NCBI RefSeq assembly: GCF_024181585.1
Contig: NZ_CP054258.1
Coordinates: 1,550,001-1,614,000 of the forward strand
Direction of reading: 5' to 3'
DNA: 64,000 nucleotides
Source: Treponema socranskii subsp. buccale
Lineage (GTDB): Bacteria; Spirochaetota; Spirochaetia; Treponematales; Treponemataceae
A program made the translations under genes and the position numbers. Shown in pieces: positions 24,739 to 33,114 of the stretch (positions are counted from its first letter, which is position 1; the number at the start of each line of letters is the position of its first letter). The notes under the pieces are model-generated. The model made no database searches, was not told the origin of the DNA, and worked only from the letters and a program-made list of their open reading frames with translations.

Positions 24739-25191
24739 ATGAAAATCGGTTTCGGATGCGATCATACGGCGGTCGAATTGAAAACTATTTTAATGGAGCA
24801 TTTGCAAAAACGAGGATTCGAATGTATCGACTACGGTACAACGGATCCGAATGTCAGAGTAAATTATCCCGACTTCGGTTTGAAAGTTGCCGAAGCGATA
24901 AAATCGAATGAAATCGAAAAAGGCGTGCTCGTCTGCGGAACGGGTGTCGGCATTTCGCTCGCCGCAAACAAAGTGCCGGGCATCAGAGCCGCGGTGTGCA
25001 GCGAACCGTACACGGCAAAGCTCACCGTCGAGCACAACGACGCGAATATCATCGCGATGGGCGCGCGCGTCGTCGGGTCGGAATTGGCAAAGATGATCGT
25101 CGACTCTTTTTTCGATGCGAAGTTCGAAGGCGGCCGGCACGCCGAGCGCGTGCGGATGATTTCGGACATAGAAAAAAAATACTGCAAATAA
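24739..25191 (+). CDS. rpiB: RpiB-type sugar-phosphate isomerase (allose-6-phosphate isomerase role)
   Basis: This 150-residue RpiB/LacAB-family enzyme interconverts aldose and ketose phosphates. GFGCDHTAVELK carries the active-site Asp-His, VCGTGVGIS the catalytic Cys, and HNDANIIAMGARVVG the family signature. E. coli RpiB isomerises ribose 5-phosphate and also allose 6-phosphate to allulose 6-phosphate. Here the operon places it between AlsK and AlsE in the pathway. The ATG follows GGAGG. Its chief function could still be ribose 5-phosphate isomerisation. Confidence 0.92.
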   Translation: MKIGFGCDHTAVELKTILMEHLQKRGFECIDYGTTDPNVRVNYPDFGLKVAEAIKSNEIEKGVLVCGTGVGISLAANKVPGIRAAVCSEPYTAKLTVEHNDANIIAMGARVVGSELAKMIVDSFFDAKFEGGRHAERVRMISDIEKKYCK

Positions 25192-25202
25192 CGCCGGCGC
25201 GC

Positions 25203-25349
25203 GATTTATCGAAATGGAATACCGTCTTGCCGTCGAAATACGAGTTCATCGCAAACGCGGGAACATATAAAATCGTGCCGAGCAAATTTACGGATGACGC
25301 GGTGCTTGCAGGCGCTCTTTTAAGCGTAAAATATCTGCACTATATTTGA
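25203..25349 (+). pseudogene. Remnant of a ROK-like or similar protein C-terminus
   Basis: An open frame without a start encodes DLSKWNTVLPSKYEFIANAG, then KIVPSKFTDDAVLAGALL, then SVKYLHYI. The DDAVLAGALL segment resembles the end of ROK-family proteins, where an Asp-Asp-Ala then Gly-Ala is usual. The start is missing and it follows rpiB by 11 nt. It looks like the tail of a deleted gene. Confidence in the family is low. Confidence 0.4.
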
Positions 25350-25413
25350 ATATCGTCTTTTCGCTTTCAAGTGAAAAGCTGCGGCAATCGATGCCCGATT
25401 CTTCGATTTCAGC

Positions 25414-26148
25414 TTAACAGCCTTTGACCGCGGCGCTTTCGTCCCAATCTTCGACGATTTTAACGCCGCTCGACGTACCGAGCCTGTTCGCACCGGCCGA
25501 GAGCATCGCCAAAGCGGTTTCGGCGGAGCGTATACCTCCCGACGCTTTTACGCCGAAAGCTGTGCCGACCGTTTTCCGCATGAGTTCGACGTGATGAACC
25601 GTCGCGCCGTTAGGAAGCGGCTTTCCGTCATCTCCTTTCGGATTCGCAAAGCCCGTCGACGTTTTTACAAAATCGGCTCCGGCTTTTACCGCGCAGGTAC
25701 AGCACGAAGCGATCTCTTTATCGGAAAGAAAGCAGGTTTCGAGGATCACTTTTACGACGACGCTCTTACCCGCTTTTTTTGCGGCTTTCCGCGCCGAATC
25801 CGTAACGGCTTTGATGTCCGCTTCCACGTCTTCGAAACGGCCGTCCTTTGCCGCACCGATATCGATCACCATATCGACTTCATCCGCTCCGTCCGCGATC
25901 GCCTGTTCGGCTTCAAACGCTTTGACGGCGCTTACATTCGCACCGAGCGGAAAGCCGATGACGGTGCACACTCGGACGGTCGAACCTGCGAGTTCGGAAG
26001 CCGCCTGCCGTACATGGACGGGATTGACGCATACCGATGCAAAGCGATATTTTTTTGCATCCGCGCAGAGCCGCCGTATTTTTTCCGTCCCCGCTTCCGG
26101 CGCCAAAAGCGTGTGATCGATCATAGACGCAACAGTTTCTTTTTTCAT
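25414..26148 (-). CDS. deoC: Deoxyribose-phosphate aldolase
   Basis: This 244-residue class I aldolase splits 2-deoxyribose 5-phosphate into glyceraldehyde 3-phosphate and acetaldehyde in deoxynucleoside catabolism. SMIDHTLLAPEAG starts the barrel. KVILETCFLSDKEI holds the catalytic Asp/Lys region, KTSTGFANPKG the phosphate loop, and GVKASGGIRS the Schiff-base or partner lysine. A TTGCCG-18-TATACT promoter lies at 26215-26186. The ATG at 26148 follows AGGGA; a longer upstream frame runs through that promoter and is rejected. It is transcribed alone, convergent with the allose operon. Confidence 0.93.
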   Translation of the reverse strand: MKKETVASMIDHTLLAPEAGTEKIRRLCADAKKYRFASVCVNPVHVRQAASELAGSTVRVCTVIGFPLGANVSAVKAFEAEQAIADGADEVDMVIDIGAAKDGRFEDVEADIKAVTDSARKAAKKAGKSVVVKVILETCFLSDKEIASCCTCAVKAGADFVKTSTGFANPKGDDGKPLPNGATVHHVELMRKTVGTAFGVKASGGIRSAETALAMLSAGANRLGTSSGVKIVEDWDESAAVKGC

Positions 26149-26185
26149 AATCATCCCTGCCAAATAATCAATGTATAACGAATAC

Positions 26186-26215
26186 AGTATAGCGGTCTTG
26201 CGCGGTTTTCGGCAA
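26186..26215 (-). promoter_or_regulatory. deoC promoter
   Basis: On the minus strand TTGCCG (26215-26210), an 18-bp spacer and TATACT (26191-26186) precede deoC, with a leader of about 35 nt that includes an AGGGA ribosome binding site. Confidence 0.5.
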
Positions 26216-26290
26216 TAGTGTATTATTTTATACGTGGTACGTGCTCTCATAGGGCACACAAATAAATCAAGCTATAACAGGAGAACAATT

Positions 26291-26464
26291 ATGGCGTACA
26301 GAATCAACAAAGCGCAGTGCGTAAACTGCGGAACCTGCGAACCCGACTGTCCGGTCGGCGCGATATCGGAAGCCGATAACGCCCGCATCATCGATGAAGA
26401 AAAATGCATCAGCTGCGGAACCTGCGCAGGCGAATGTCCGACTTCGGCAATTGCGGAAGTGTAA
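26291..26464 (+). CDS. 2[4Fe-4S] bacterial ferredoxin
   Basis: This 57-residue electron carrier has the two classical cluster motifs, CVNCGTCEPDCPVGAI and CISCGTCAGECPTSAI, each a CxxCxxCxxxCP. It works in the cytoplasm with oxidoreductases such as pyruvate:ferredoxin oxidoreductase or hydrogenase, none of which is in the window. The ATG follows AGGAG by 7 nt; a longer upstream frame without a ribosome binding site is rejected. A small hairpin GTGC/GCAC lies at 26240-26258 in the leader. The gene stands alone. Confidence 0.95.
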   Translation: MAYRINKAQCVNCGTCEPDCPVGAISEADNARIIDEEKCISCGTCAGECPTSAIAEV

Positions 26465-26526
26465 TTTTTTTAACAATAAAGTGACATGCCGGACGCCGCA
26501 ACATAGGGCTGCCGGCTGTCCTTTTT

Positions 26527-26919
26527 ATGCAGGCGGTTATGGCAAAACGTTTTCTTTATTATGTAATCACTGCGTTTTCTTCGGCGGCGAAAGCGGCCGC
26601 GCTCGTCGCGCTGTGCGCCCTTGTCGGCGGGTCATTGACGTTTCCGCTGTGGCGCTTTGCAACTTCGCTCCCTTCCGTCTATACGGCGGTCGTCCTCGTC
26701 TTTTTAGGCGGATATATTCTTTATAAAATTGTCGCGGCGGTAAAAAAATCGACACGGAAAACAGTGCTCTGCGCCGCCCTCGATATCGTCATCATCGCAT
26801 CGGGGCTTACGGCTTCGACAGCGCTCGTATTTGCCGGCGCGCGCTTTATCGCGATCCCCGTCATCATCCTCATCCCCGTGCTCTGCATTATCTCTTCCCG
26901 TCTTTTGCGAAACGGGTAA
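26527..26919 (+). CDS. Small integral membrane protein (130 aa), unknown
   Basis: Four hydrophobic helices are visible, near residues 10-35, 50-68, 80-103 and 106-125, with short loops and a Lys/Arg-rich cytoplasmic loop (KKSTRKTVL). There is no recognised family. A start at the first Met or at Met5 is possible. The next gene, an M23 peptidase, begins 2 nt after its stop, so the two are co-translated. A role linked to cell-wall processing is suggested by context only. Confidence 0.6.
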   Translation: MQAVMAKRFLYYVITAFSSAAKAAALVALCALVGGSLTFPLWRFATSLPSVYTAVVLVFLGGYILYKIVAAVKKSTRKTVLCAALDIVIIASGLTASTALVFAGARFIAIPVIILIPVLCIISSRLLRNG

Positions 26920-26920
26920 T

Positions 26921-27919
26921 ATGCAAACGATACGCCGCATCTTTATCGCGGCAGCCGGCATCATACTCTTGCCTATTCCGCCGCAAAACGCACTCGCATT
27001 TCAAAGCGCCGCGCGGCAAACAAATATATGTACGGCTTCGGCGCAAAACGGCATCATGCTGCAAACGGAAAAGCTTCCGCGTATTCCGCGTCTTTCATCG
27101 CGCGACGACGTCTTTAAACAGTACGGCACCGACGTCGAAGAAAACTACAAGCGTTCCGCTGCGGGAAAGGCAAAGCACGTGCAGTTTTACGCGTACACGC
27201 CGACAACGGACGATACGCTTTTTACCGTCGCTGCCGCCTGTTCGATTCCCTACGAAACGATAGCGACGGTAAACAGCATCGCGAATATCGGCGATATGGC
27301 TGCCGGCAAAACGATCATCCTTCCGACCGATGCGGGTTTATTCGTCCCGGAAACGCCGGAATCGTCCATCGAAATATTAATAGAAAAAAAATATTTTCCG
27401 GTTATGGAAAATTTGTCAAAAGAGTGGTATAGTATAAACGGCAGGCGTTTTTATTTTCTACACGGAGAGCGTTTCGGCTCGACCGAGCGCGCCTATTTTC
27501 TCGATGCGGATTTTAAAATGCCGCTCGACGCTTCGTGGCTGTCATCCGCATACGGCATGAGGATGAGTCCTCTTTCCGGCGAAATGCGCTTTCACCGCGG
27601 CATCGATTTGGCGGCTCCCGAAGGCGCACGGGTGTATTCGTGCAAAAGCGGAAGCGTCGTACGCTGTACGAAGGGCGATCCGATATACGGAAATTACGTC
27701 GTACTCAAACACGACAAGGGCATGACGAGCATCTACGCGCACCTTTCGGACGTATTTGTGCGTAAAGGCGATATCGTCATAGGCAGAACTCCGATCGGGC
27801 TTGTGGGAAAAACGGGAGCGGCCACGGGACCGCACCTCCATTTTGAAATACGCATAAACGGCGTTTCGACCGACCCCCGCGGTCTTTTGCCGGATTACGG
27901 CGGCAGGCAGGGACGATGA
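26921..27919 (+). CDS. M23-family (LytM/NlpD-type) peptidoglycan endopeptidase
   Basis: This 332-residue exported protein has a signal peptide over the first 28 residues. A LysM-like segment follows at about 85-130 (FTVAAACSIPYETIATVNSI then AGKTIILPT). The C-terminal M23 domain has the zinc ligands in HRGIDLAAPEG and GPHLHFEIRINGV, and GSVVRC plus KHDKGMTSIYAHLS. It should cut or recognise cross-links in the periplasmic murein. All metal ligands are intact, so activity is likely. The next gene overlaps its stop (ATGA), forming a three-gene unit with the upstream membrane protein. Confidence 0.88.
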   Translation: MQTIRRIFIAAAGIILLPIPPQNALAFQSAARQTNICTASAQNGIMLQTEKLPRIPRLSSRDDVFKQYGTDVEENYKRSAAGKAKHVQFYAYTPTTDDTLFTVAAACSIPYETIATVNSIANIGDMAAGKTIILPTDAGLFVPETPESSIEILIEKKYFPVMENLSKEWYSINGRRFYFLHGERFGSTERAYFLDADFKMPLDASWLSSAYGMRMSPLSGEMRFHRGIDLAAPEGARVYSCKSGSVVRCTKGDPIYGNYVVLKHDKGMTSIYAHLSDVFVRKGDIVIGRTPIGLVGKTGAATGPHLHFEIRINGVSTDPRGLLPDYGGRQGR

Positions 27920-28902
27920 AGATACACGGCATCTGCACTAAAATTATTATTTTGTCTCTTTTATGCGCCGCATCTCCGCTTTTTTCGGAAACATTCCGCG
28001 TGCGAAAACTTTTTCCTATAAAGCTCACCGGTACGATACAAAACGAACAGACTTTCGTCACCGGCATCAACGATTGTATCGCAATTTTTTTACCGGACGA
28101 CAGGAGCTGGCTTGAAGGTATCGAAATAAAAATTGCGATACCGGAAGCGGTCGCCGCATGGCAGGATTCGGTCGCCCTCTCTCTCTACGACAATATAACG
28201 CCCCTCCCCTCGTCTTCTCAAATCGATTACGGCGGAACGCGTTCTTTCGTCAAACCGCTTCCCGCCCGGCTTTCGTGGATCATCCGGATTCCGCTTTCGG
28301 CATCGGTATCATTTAAAGAAAGCGCATATGAAACAAAGATCGGCGTCGTTCCCGATACAAAGCGGGGCTTCGTATTCGTGCGCCTGCAGCCGGCGATGAA
28401 AGGGGTTCCCGACGAAACTATCAACGCGGAATTAAAGATTACCGTAAAACCGATTTTAATAAATAAAGGAAAGCTGTGCGTTTCCGTCACCGCTCCGAAC
28501 GGAGATACCGATCCGTATACGCTTTTTATCGACGGCGCCAAGACGGCTGCCGATGCGAACGGATACACGCTTACGCCGGGTACGCACGATGTAAATATCG
28601 TATCCGATTTTTACCGCGACGAAATGCGTACGGTGCGTATCGACCGGGCGAAAACGACGGAACTTAGGGTTGCGCTCAAAAGCCTCGCTCCGACGCTGCT
28701 CGTCACGTCTCCGGCAAATGCTTCCGTCTATGTCGACGGCAGGCATTGGACGGCGATCGGCAAAGAGATTGAGATTTCCGAAGGCGAGCACACGGTGCGC
28801 TTCGTCATGGGCGATTACGAAATCATGCGCACGGTCAACGCACAAAAAGGAAAATCTTATACGGTATCGATTGCCGTCGATTTGAAGATAAACGAAGAGT
28901 AA
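27916..28902 (+). CDS. Exported protein with C-terminal PEGA-like domains (328 aa)
   Basis: A signal peptide ends near residue 24 (LLCAASPLFSE). The middle (about 30-175) is predicted beta-rich and matches no family I recognise. The C-terminal half has two PEGA-like repeats; the second is LLVTSPANASVYVDGRHW followed by ISEGEHTVRFVMGDY. PEGA domains occur on surface or periplasmic proteins and may bind carbohydrate or protein. Translational coupling to the M23 peptidase (ATGA overlap) suggests a shared role at the envelope. Two hairpins, the second a terminator, follow. Confidence 0.7.
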   Translation: MKIHGICTKIIILSLLCAASPLFSETFRVRKLFPIKLTGTIQNEQTFVTGINDCIAIFLPDDRSWLEGIEIKIAIPEAVAAWQDSVALSLYDNITPLPSSSQIDYGGTRSFVKPLPARLSWIIRIPLSASVSFKESAYETKIGVVPDTKRGFVFVRLQPAMKGVPDETINAELKITVKPILINKGKLCVSVTAPNGDTDPYTLFIDGAKTAADANGYTLTPGTHDVNIVSDFYRDEMRTVRIDRAKTTELRVALKSLAPTLLVTSPANASVYVDGRHWTAIGKEIEISEGEHTVRFVMGDYEIMRTVNAQKGKSYTVSIAVDLKINEE

Positions 28903-28988
28903 GCGCGTATCGCTGCCGTTTAAGCAAAAAATGCGGTATTTTTTTAAATCCGCTGTTCTTTTTCGGCGTTTAAGTCGATATTATATAT

Positions 28989-29024
28989 ATCGGGGACATT
29001 TCCCCTCCCACCCATGTCCCCGAT
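28989..29024. repeat. Strong 11-bp hairpin after the PEGA protein gene
   Basis: ATCGGGGACAT (28989-28999) and ATGTCCCCGAT (29014-29024) form a perfect stem around a 14-nt pyrimidine-rich loop. It is followed by a second hairpin with a T-run, so the pair may act as mRNA protection plus terminator. Confidence 0.5.
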
Positions 29025-29039
29025 TGCCTGATGGGCATT

Positions 29040-29077
29040 GGAGCCGATATGCATTTTGCGTACCGGCTCCTTTTTTT
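29040..29077 (+). terminator. Intrinsic terminator of the M23-PEGA unit
   Basis: GGAGCCG (29040-29046) and CGGCTCC (29064-29070) form the stem, and seven T residues follow at 29071-29077. Confidence 0.85.
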
Positions 29078-29163
29078 ATTCAGATCGATGCATGAATACG
29101 GTTCCTTAAAATCGGGTGATTTACAAAATACGCTATTCGAGCTACTATATCATAGTGACGCGT

Positions 29164-31701
29164 ATGATACGAAATACAATTACCGGTTCGATTAAAAAAT
29201 CGACGATTATAGAAATTGCAGTGCTCGCATTTTTCGCGCTTGCATTCGGGGGCGCGCTCGGTTGGGCATTGTCGGAAACGATCAACATCAAAAATACCGA
29301 ATACATCACCGAATTCGAAACGGCGCTGCCGACAAGACTGCTCGATATAAACGGTGAACTCATCACGGAGCTCGCATCCGACGAAAAGCGTGAAATCATC
29401 AGCTTCGAGCGTCTGCCGCGCCTCGTGATAAATACGCTGTTGACAAGAGAAGATCGCGTATTTTACAAACACCGCGGCTATTCCGCGAAAGCGATCGTGC
29501 GTGCGGTGATCGGACAGGCGCTGCATCTGGGTCTCGGCGGCGGTTCGACGTTGACGCAGCAGATCGCGGGAACGCTCTACTGCGACCGCGCCGACAGAAG
29601 CATAAAGCGAAAGATCAAAGAGCTGTGGTGGGCGATACAGATGGAGAGGAGGCTTTCGAAAAACGAAATCCTCGAAACCTATCTCAACCGCATCTACTTC
29701 GGCGGCGGCACCTACGGCGTTAACGCCGCATCGAAGTATTATTTCGGGCACGATGCGACAAAGATCACACCGGCGGAAGCTGCGATCCTCGTCATCCAGC
29801 TGTCGAATCCCGCCTATTACAATCCCTTCGATCATCCGAACAGGGCGATGGATCGTCAGCGCGATGTCCTCGCTTCCATGGTAAATCGGGGATACATCAC
29901 AAAGGCGGACGCCGACGAATCCTTCGACGAGTACTGGGCGAATTTCGATTACACGAGGACGAGCGCATCGGCATACTTTACGCGCGACGATAAAGCGCCG
30001 TGGTTCAGCGAATACGTGCGGCGCGAGCTCGCCAATATGGTCTACGGCTCGGAGGACATTTACACGAGCGGCTTTACCGTCAATACGACGCTCGACCTGT
30101 CGCACCAAGAGGCGGCACAAGCGGTCATGGACAAATACATTTCGCAGGCGAATCGAATATGGAGACGGGATCAGGGAAACCGCGGCACAACGACGTTCAG
30201 ACCCTACGTTCCGCTTTCCGAACTCATCGCACTCACTTTCGGTCTGCCGGGCATAAAGCTTTCGGCCGAGCGCGCACAAAAAACGGCAAACGATGCGTTC
30301 GTCGATCAGATCAATCCCGTGCTCGACGCCTGCTCTCTTATGTTCGGCCTTGAAGATTTGAAAATGCAGGTCGTCAACAACGCGACGAAGATTTCTCAAG
30401 CGGAAAGCGAACGGACGACGATCGAAGGAACGATGATCGCGATTGAAAACGATACGGGCTATATCACGGCTCTCGTCGGCGGCAGTCAATACGGACAAGG
30501 TAATCAATTTATCCGCGCCGTACAGTCGCGCTTTCAGCCGGGTTCCACATTCAAACCGCTCTATTATTCGGCGGCAATCGATTCGAGAAAATTTACGCCC
30601 GCTACGATCATCTCCGATACGCCGACCGTCTTTTATAAGTCCGACGGCACGCCGTACATTCCGCAGAATTTCAAAGGCAGGTACAGGGGCAATGTCCAAC
30701 TGTGGTACGCGCTTGCCGTGTCGCTGAACGTACCGGCGATAAAAATACTCGATACCATCGGATTCGATGCCGCAATCGACCGGTCGGCAAAACTGCTCGG
30801 CATCCCGCAAAGCGAATACCGCGAACGCAGCTTTGTTCCCGTTTACCCCTTCGGACTCGGCGTCTGTGACGTGCGGCCGATCGAAATGGCGAGGGCATTT
30901 GCCATATTTGCAAACGGCGGAAAAGAAGTCGTACCGATAGCGATCCGCACGGTCGAAGACAGAAACGGAAACGTTATCTTTAATCCCGAACGCGATATCC
31001 TTTTGGCGCAGCAACAAAAGGGCAGCGCTGCGCAGATCATTTCGCCGCAAACGGCATACGTTATGACGCAGCTTTTGACGAATACCGTAAGGAGCGGAAC
31101 GCTCGCGGGGCAAGGAGCAAAGCTTTCTTATAAAACCAAAAGCGGAAAATCGTATGCGATCCCGCTTGCAGGCAAAACGGGAACGACGCAAAACTGGGCG
31201 GATGCGTGGACGGTCGCATTCAGTCCGTATTACACGTCGGCGTTTTGGTTCGGCTTCGACAAGCGCGGCAATTCGCTCGGACTCAGCGTGACCGGCGCAT
31301 CGCTTGCAGGCCCCGCGATGGGCGACTTTATGGGCGCGGTTCACAAAGATCTTCCGTCAAAAGATTTCGCCGCTCCCGCATCCGGCGTTATCCGCGCAAC
31401 TGTCTGCACCGAAAGCGGACTGCTGCCGACGCCCGAATGCGGAAATCACATAACGACGCAGTGGTTCCTTTCGGGAACCGAGCCGACAGAGTTCTGTACG
31501 ATCCATTCCGATAAAAACGCAACCGCCGTATTTATCGACCGGCTGCAAAAGGAAATGTACAAATCCGGATTCGGCTATGAGGATGCCTACGACACGTCTC
31601 CTCTTGCGATTCCGTCCGACATTTTAGACGGCGGAAGCGGAAAGCAAACGGGAAACGATACCGGCGATACCGGCGCGGATTACAATTATTTTATGGAATG
31701 A
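29164..31701 (+). CDS. Class A penicillin-binding protein 1A (glycosyltransferase-transpeptidase)
   Basis: This 845-residue bifunctional murein synthase has one N-terminal membrane anchor (residues 17-38). The glycosyltransferase domain carries the catalytic Glu in LLTREDRVFYKHRG, plus GGSTLTQQIAGTLY and the segment NRIYFGGGTYGVNAASKYYF. The transpeptidase has RFQPGSTFKPLYY (SxxK), SLNVPAIK (SxN) and GKTGTTQNWADAW (KTG). All catalytic residues are present. A helical insertion separates the domains. The ATG at 29164 is preferred; a GTG 48 nt upstream overlaps the promoter (TTTACA 29120, TACTAT 29143). The 9-nt leader is too short for a ribosome binding site. Confidence 0.93.
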   Translation: MIRNTITGSIKKSTIIEIAVLAFFALAFGGALGWALSETINIKNTEYITEFETALPTRLLDINGELITELASDEKREIISFERLPRLVINTLLTREDRVFYKHRGYSAKAIVRAVIGQALHLGLGGGSTLTQQIAGTLYCDRADRSIKRKIKELWWAIQMERRLSKNEILETYLNRIYFGGGTYGVNAASKYYFGHDATKITPAEAAILVIQLSNPAYYNPFDHPNRAMDRQRDVLASMVNRGYITKADADESFDEYWANFDYTRTSASAYFTRDDKAPWFSEYVRRELANMVYGSEDIYTSGFTVNTTLDLSHQEAAQAVMDKYISQANRIWRRDQGNRGTTTFRPYVPLSELIALTFGLPGIKLSAERAQKTANDAFVDQINPVLDACSLMFGLEDLKMQVVNNATKISQAESERTTIEGTMIAIENDTGYITALVGGSQYGQGNQFIRAVQSRFQPGSTFKPLYYSAAIDSRKFTPATIISDTPTVFYKSDGTPYIPQNFKGRYRGNVQLWYALAVSLNVPAIKILDTIGFDAAIDRSAKLLGIPQSEYRERSFVPVYPFGLGVCDVRPIEMARAFAIFANGGKEVVPIAIRTVEDRNGNVIFNPERDILLAQQQKGSAAQIISPQTAYVMTQLLTNTVRSGTLAGQGAKLSYKTKSGKSYAIPLAGKTGTTQNWADAWTVAFSPYYTSAFWFGFDKRGNSLGLSVTGASLAGPAMGDFMGAVHKDLPSKDFAAPASGVIRATVCTESGLLPTPECGNHITTQWFLSGTEPTEFCTIHSDKNATAVFIDRLQKEMYKSGFGYEDAYDTSPLAIPSDILDGGSGKQTGNDTGDTGADYNYFME

Positions 31702-31747
31702 CGGCAGTATTTAAACTCCGAAAATAAAATCGATCAATCGCAATCGT

Positions 31748-32206
31748 TTATCGATGTATTCTGTGACGCTTGGCGATCGCCGCTCTCACGGTTCTCGCAA
31801 TCGACGAAGCGATCGCGATACCGAGCGCGATTGCAACGGCTTCTCCGAGCGCGCCGTACCCGTATGAAAGGGATGCGGAAAAATCCCCCTGCACCGCACT
31901 CCGCATCATTAAAAACACGCCGCCCCCGGGAACAAGGGGAATGATACCCGGCACGAGGTAGACGGTCGCAGGCCGCTTTACGATCACCGCAAACACTTCC
32001 GCTCCCGAGGCAACCGCGCACGAAGCGCAAAAGCAGCCGAACGCTTCGTGTCCGCCGTAGAGCTTACACACACAAAACAAAAACCAGCCGATTCCCGCAA
32101 GAAGCGAAGCGATGAGCGCGTCGCGTTTTTCGGCATTGAAGTAGAATGCGCAACAGGCGGCCGCTCCGAACGCCCACACGCTTTCAAGCGCTATCTTCGC
32201 CGTCAT
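31748..32206 (-). CDS. ThrE small-domain membrane protein (DUF3815/ThrE_2)
   Basis: This 152-residue protein has four or five hydrophobic helices. It carries the ThrE_2 motif around VYLVPGIIPLVPGGGVFLMM, which forms a re-entrant proline/glycine-rich loop. With the larger ThrE_1 protein it makes a threonine/serine exporter. In many bacteria the two halves are fused; here they are separate genes linked by an ATGA overlap at 32203-32206. The start MTAKIALESVWAFGAAA is chosen from that overlap. The substrate is inferred from family only. Confidence 0.85.
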   Translation of the reverse strand: MTAKIALESVWAFGAAACCAFYFNAEKRDALIASLLAGIGWFLFCVCKLYGGHEAFGCFCASCAVASGAEVFAVIVKRPATVYLVPGIIPLVPGGGVFLMMRSAVQGDFSASLSYGYGALGEAVAIALGIAIASSIARTVRAAIAKRHRIHR

Positions 32207-32988
32207 TGCAATCCCCCTTGTACCGCATGTATCACAAACAAACCCGCCGTACTGCCGACGGAAAGCGCGAGCGCCGTCAAAAGCGCATCGACGAGGCGCG
32301 AAGTCCCTGCGACAAAATCGCCTGCAATGCTGTCGCGTATCGAATTGACGAGGGCGAGGCCGGGAACGACTTGCATGAGCACACCGATGATGACGACGGA
32401 CGGATGCAGGGGAAGCGGCGTGAGGCCGAGTATATCGGTCATAATCGAAGCGGCCGAACCCGCACACAATGAGACGAAAAAATTGTTGACCGCGCCTTTT
32501 CCGAGAAGACGCATCGCAGCACGGATGATGCCGCCGATAAGGAGAGCACAAAGAGCGTCGAGCACGGTTCCGCCGAAAAGCAGCGTAAAGAAAAAAGAGC
32601 TGAGTGCAGCCGAAGCGACGATAAAAGCGGCCGAATAGTCTTTCGCATCGCCGATATGCGCGATGCGCCGCTCTATGAATGCGGCGTCCGGAACGCGTCT
32701 GTGCCGTTCGAGAGAACGCGACAGACTGTTGATCATCGTCAATTTATTGAGATTGATATCGCGCTTGTATATGCGTTTGAAATACGAATAATGCTTCCGA
32801 TTTTCGTCGAAAAACGAAACCATGACGACCGTCGTCGTTATAAACGAAGACGGCTCGATCGCGCCGAGAGCTGCGGCCGTATGTACGACCGTCTTTTCCG
32901 CGCGGTAGGTTTCCCCGCCGTTTTCAAGCACGACCGCTCCCGCGGAGACGGCGATCTGCTGTATGTCATCGACATCGATACGATTCAT
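32203..32988 (-). CDS. ThrE large-domain membrane protein (DUF1212/ThrE_1)
   Basis: This 261-residue protein starts with a cytosolic domain (AGAVVLENGGETYRAEKTV is the ThrE_1 signature). Four or five membrane helices follow, with TPLPLHPSVVIIGVLMQVVP and RDSIAGDFVAGTSRLVDALL. Family members export threonine and serine or, in gut bacteria, other small acids. A promoter of TATACA, 17 bp and TATAAT stands 7 nt before the ATG with no Shine-Dalgarno sequence, so the mRNA is probably leaderless. The small partner overlaps its stop codon. Confidence 0.85.
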   Translation of the reverse strand: MNRIDVDDIQQIAVSAGAVVLENGGETYRAEKTVVHTAAALGAIEPSSFITTTVVMVSFFDENRKHYSYFKRIYKRDINLNKLTMINSLSRSLERHRRVPDAAFIERRIAHIGDAKDYSAAFIVASAALSSFFFTLLFGGTVLDALCALLIGGIIRAAMRLLGKGAVNNFFVSLCAGSAASIMTDILGLTPLPLHPSVVIIGVLMQVVPGLALVNSIRDSIAGDFVAGTSRLVDALLTALALSVGSTAGLFVIHAVQGGLQ

Positions 32989-32995
32989 AGCGCCG

Positions 32996-33024
32996 ATTAT
33001 AGCAGGGAGCCGGCCGTTTGTATA
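32996..33024 (-). promoter_or_regulatory. thrE-type operon promoter, leaderless arrangement
   Basis: On the minus strand TATACA (33024-33019), a 17-bp spacer and a perfect TATAAT (33001-32996) lie seven bases before the ATG. Confidence 0.55.
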
Positions 33025-33114
33025 TAAAAAAACGGGCGGCCGTTTACACAGTGAAGCCACTTCTCCGGCACAAACGTTTACGTTTTTGTCAGAATGATAA
33101 GGATTCGGTTATTT

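Noticed and set aside
29080-31344. A 754-codon open frame on the minus strand opposite the penicillin-binding protein gene
   Set aside because: The Arg-rich translation matches no protein type, and the plus-strand frame has all transglycosylase and transpeptidase motifs. It is a codon-bias shadow.
33071-33086. AAACGTTTACGT near the end of the methylthioribose operon, sharing a core with the allose operator
   Set aside because: The other half of the palindrome is absent and it lies downstream of mtnA. It looks like a weak hairpin (AAACG/CGTTT) rather than an operator.
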